From: Chloroflexia bacterium
GTDB lineage: Bacteria > Chloroflexota > Chloroflexia > Thermomicrobiales > UBA6265
Length of the DNA: 8,053 nt
Direction of reading: 5' to 3'
Assembly (NCBI GenBank): GCA_013696525.1
Contig: JACCYK010000424.1
Coordinates: 1-8,053, forward strand
Below the pieces are notes generated by a model, which was not told the origin of the DNA, ran no database searches, and saw only the letters and a program-made list of their open reading frames with translations. This document shows positions 7,649 to 8,053 of the stretch, one piece after another; position 1 is the stretch's first letter; every line of letters begins with the position of its first letter. Position numbers and translations under genes: made by a program.

Positions 7649-8053
7649 GCGCCAACGGGTCTGATCCTCGCGCCCTGCATGAGCGGTTCAAGTCCCTCCT
7701 CACGGCTCGCGCGCCGGTGGCGATGGCGACCGTGGTTCGCGGCGAGCCGCTCGGGGCGAAGCTGCTCGTCCTGCCGGACGAATGGGCCGGTTCGCTCGGC
7801 AACGCGGACCTCGAAGCGCGGGCGGCGGCGGACGCCCGCGAACTGCTCCAGGAGGAGCGGTCGGACACGCGCGCGTACCTGGTCAAGGGTCAGCCAGAGC
7901 CAGTCGAGGTCTTCTTGGAAACGTTTCCACCGCCGCCGGTGCTGTTGATCTTCGGCGCGGTGCATGTGGCGCAACCACTCTCCCAGTTCGCCAAGACGCT
8001 CGGCTTCGATGTGATCGTGGTCGATATCCGGGCCAAGCTGGCCACCCCCGAGC
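7645..8053 (+). CDS. XdhC/CoxI family protein with Rossmann domain, 3' end outside the window
   Basis: An open frame from ATG 7645 to the window edge, 136 residues visible. From about residue 95 it enters the XdhC C-terminal Rossmann domain: 'PPVLLIFGAVHVAQPLSQFAKTL' in outline, with GAVH at 104-107 at the nucleotide-binding turn and 'VIVVDIR' with D127 ending the second strand. The family consensus at the turn is GAGH, so V106 replaces a glycine. Residues about 14-92 look like a diverged copy of the XdhC N-terminal domain ('VAMATVVRGEPLG', 'WAGSLGNADLEARAAADARELL', 'EPVEVFLE') that has lost GSxPR, the SGGC motif and the CGG motif. No cysteine occurs in the visible part. Expected to act with the preceding protein in molybdenum cofactor maturation. 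The ATGA overlap with the upstream gene indicates translational coupling. The gene is cut by the window edge, not broken. Confidence 0.85.
   Translation, partial: MSANGSDPRALHERFKSLLTARAPVAMATVVRGEPLGAKLLVLPDEWAGSLGNADLEARAAADARELLQEERSDTRAYLVKGQPEPVEVFLETFPPPPVLLIFGAVHVAQPLSQFAKTLGFDVIVVDIRAKLATPE

Overview
The window is GC-rich and densely coded, and every convincing gene lies on the + strand. Several genes appear to start with GTG or TTG. High GC, an RskA-type anti-sigma factor, and CoxD/CoxE plus a split XdhC/CoxI pair suggest a Chloroflexota bacterium, possibly Thermomicrobia (Sphaerobacter-like). That assignment is inference from gene content, not from a marker gene. High-GC Actinobacteria are the main alternative.

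Layout. (1) 4-2481: a large protein of the aminoglycoside-phosphotransferase (APH) kinase-like fold with two complete kinase-like modules, preceded by what looks like a third, orphan N-lobe. Its substrate is unknown and its true start may lie upstream. (2) 2564-3136: a small exported protein of unknown function with a clear signal peptide and two cysteines. (3) 3271-4035 and 4081-4872: an ECF RNA polymerase sigma factor followed by its presumed membrane anti-sigma factor (zinc-binding ZAS motif, one membrane span, RskA-type outer domain). A perfect 6-bp inverted repeat lies between them. (4) 4953-5894 and 5894-7219: a MoxR-type AAA+ ATPase (CoxD-like) overlapping by one base with a von Willebrand factor A protein (CoxE-like). 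(5) 7334-7648 and 7645 to the window end: XdhC/CoxI split into two overlapping genes. The first is a stand-alone N-terminal domain. The second carries the Rossmann domain behind what looks like a degenerate copy of the N-terminal domain, and it is cut by the window edge.

How they work together. Genes 4953 to the end form the accessory part of a molybdenum-hydroxylase locus of the CO dehydrogenase/xanthine dehydrogenase family. By family knowledge, the CoxD ATPase and CoxE VWA protein act as a chaperone pair on the active-site metal cluster, and XdhC/CoxI proteins handle and sulfurate the molybdenum cofactor. No structural subunits (L, M, S) are visible, so the substrate of the enzyme (CO or another compound) cannot be read from this window; they are probably outside it. 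The sigma/anti-sigma pair sits directly upstream in the same direction, but sigma70-like promoter candidates before coxD and before the XdhC pair suggest these may be separate transcription units.
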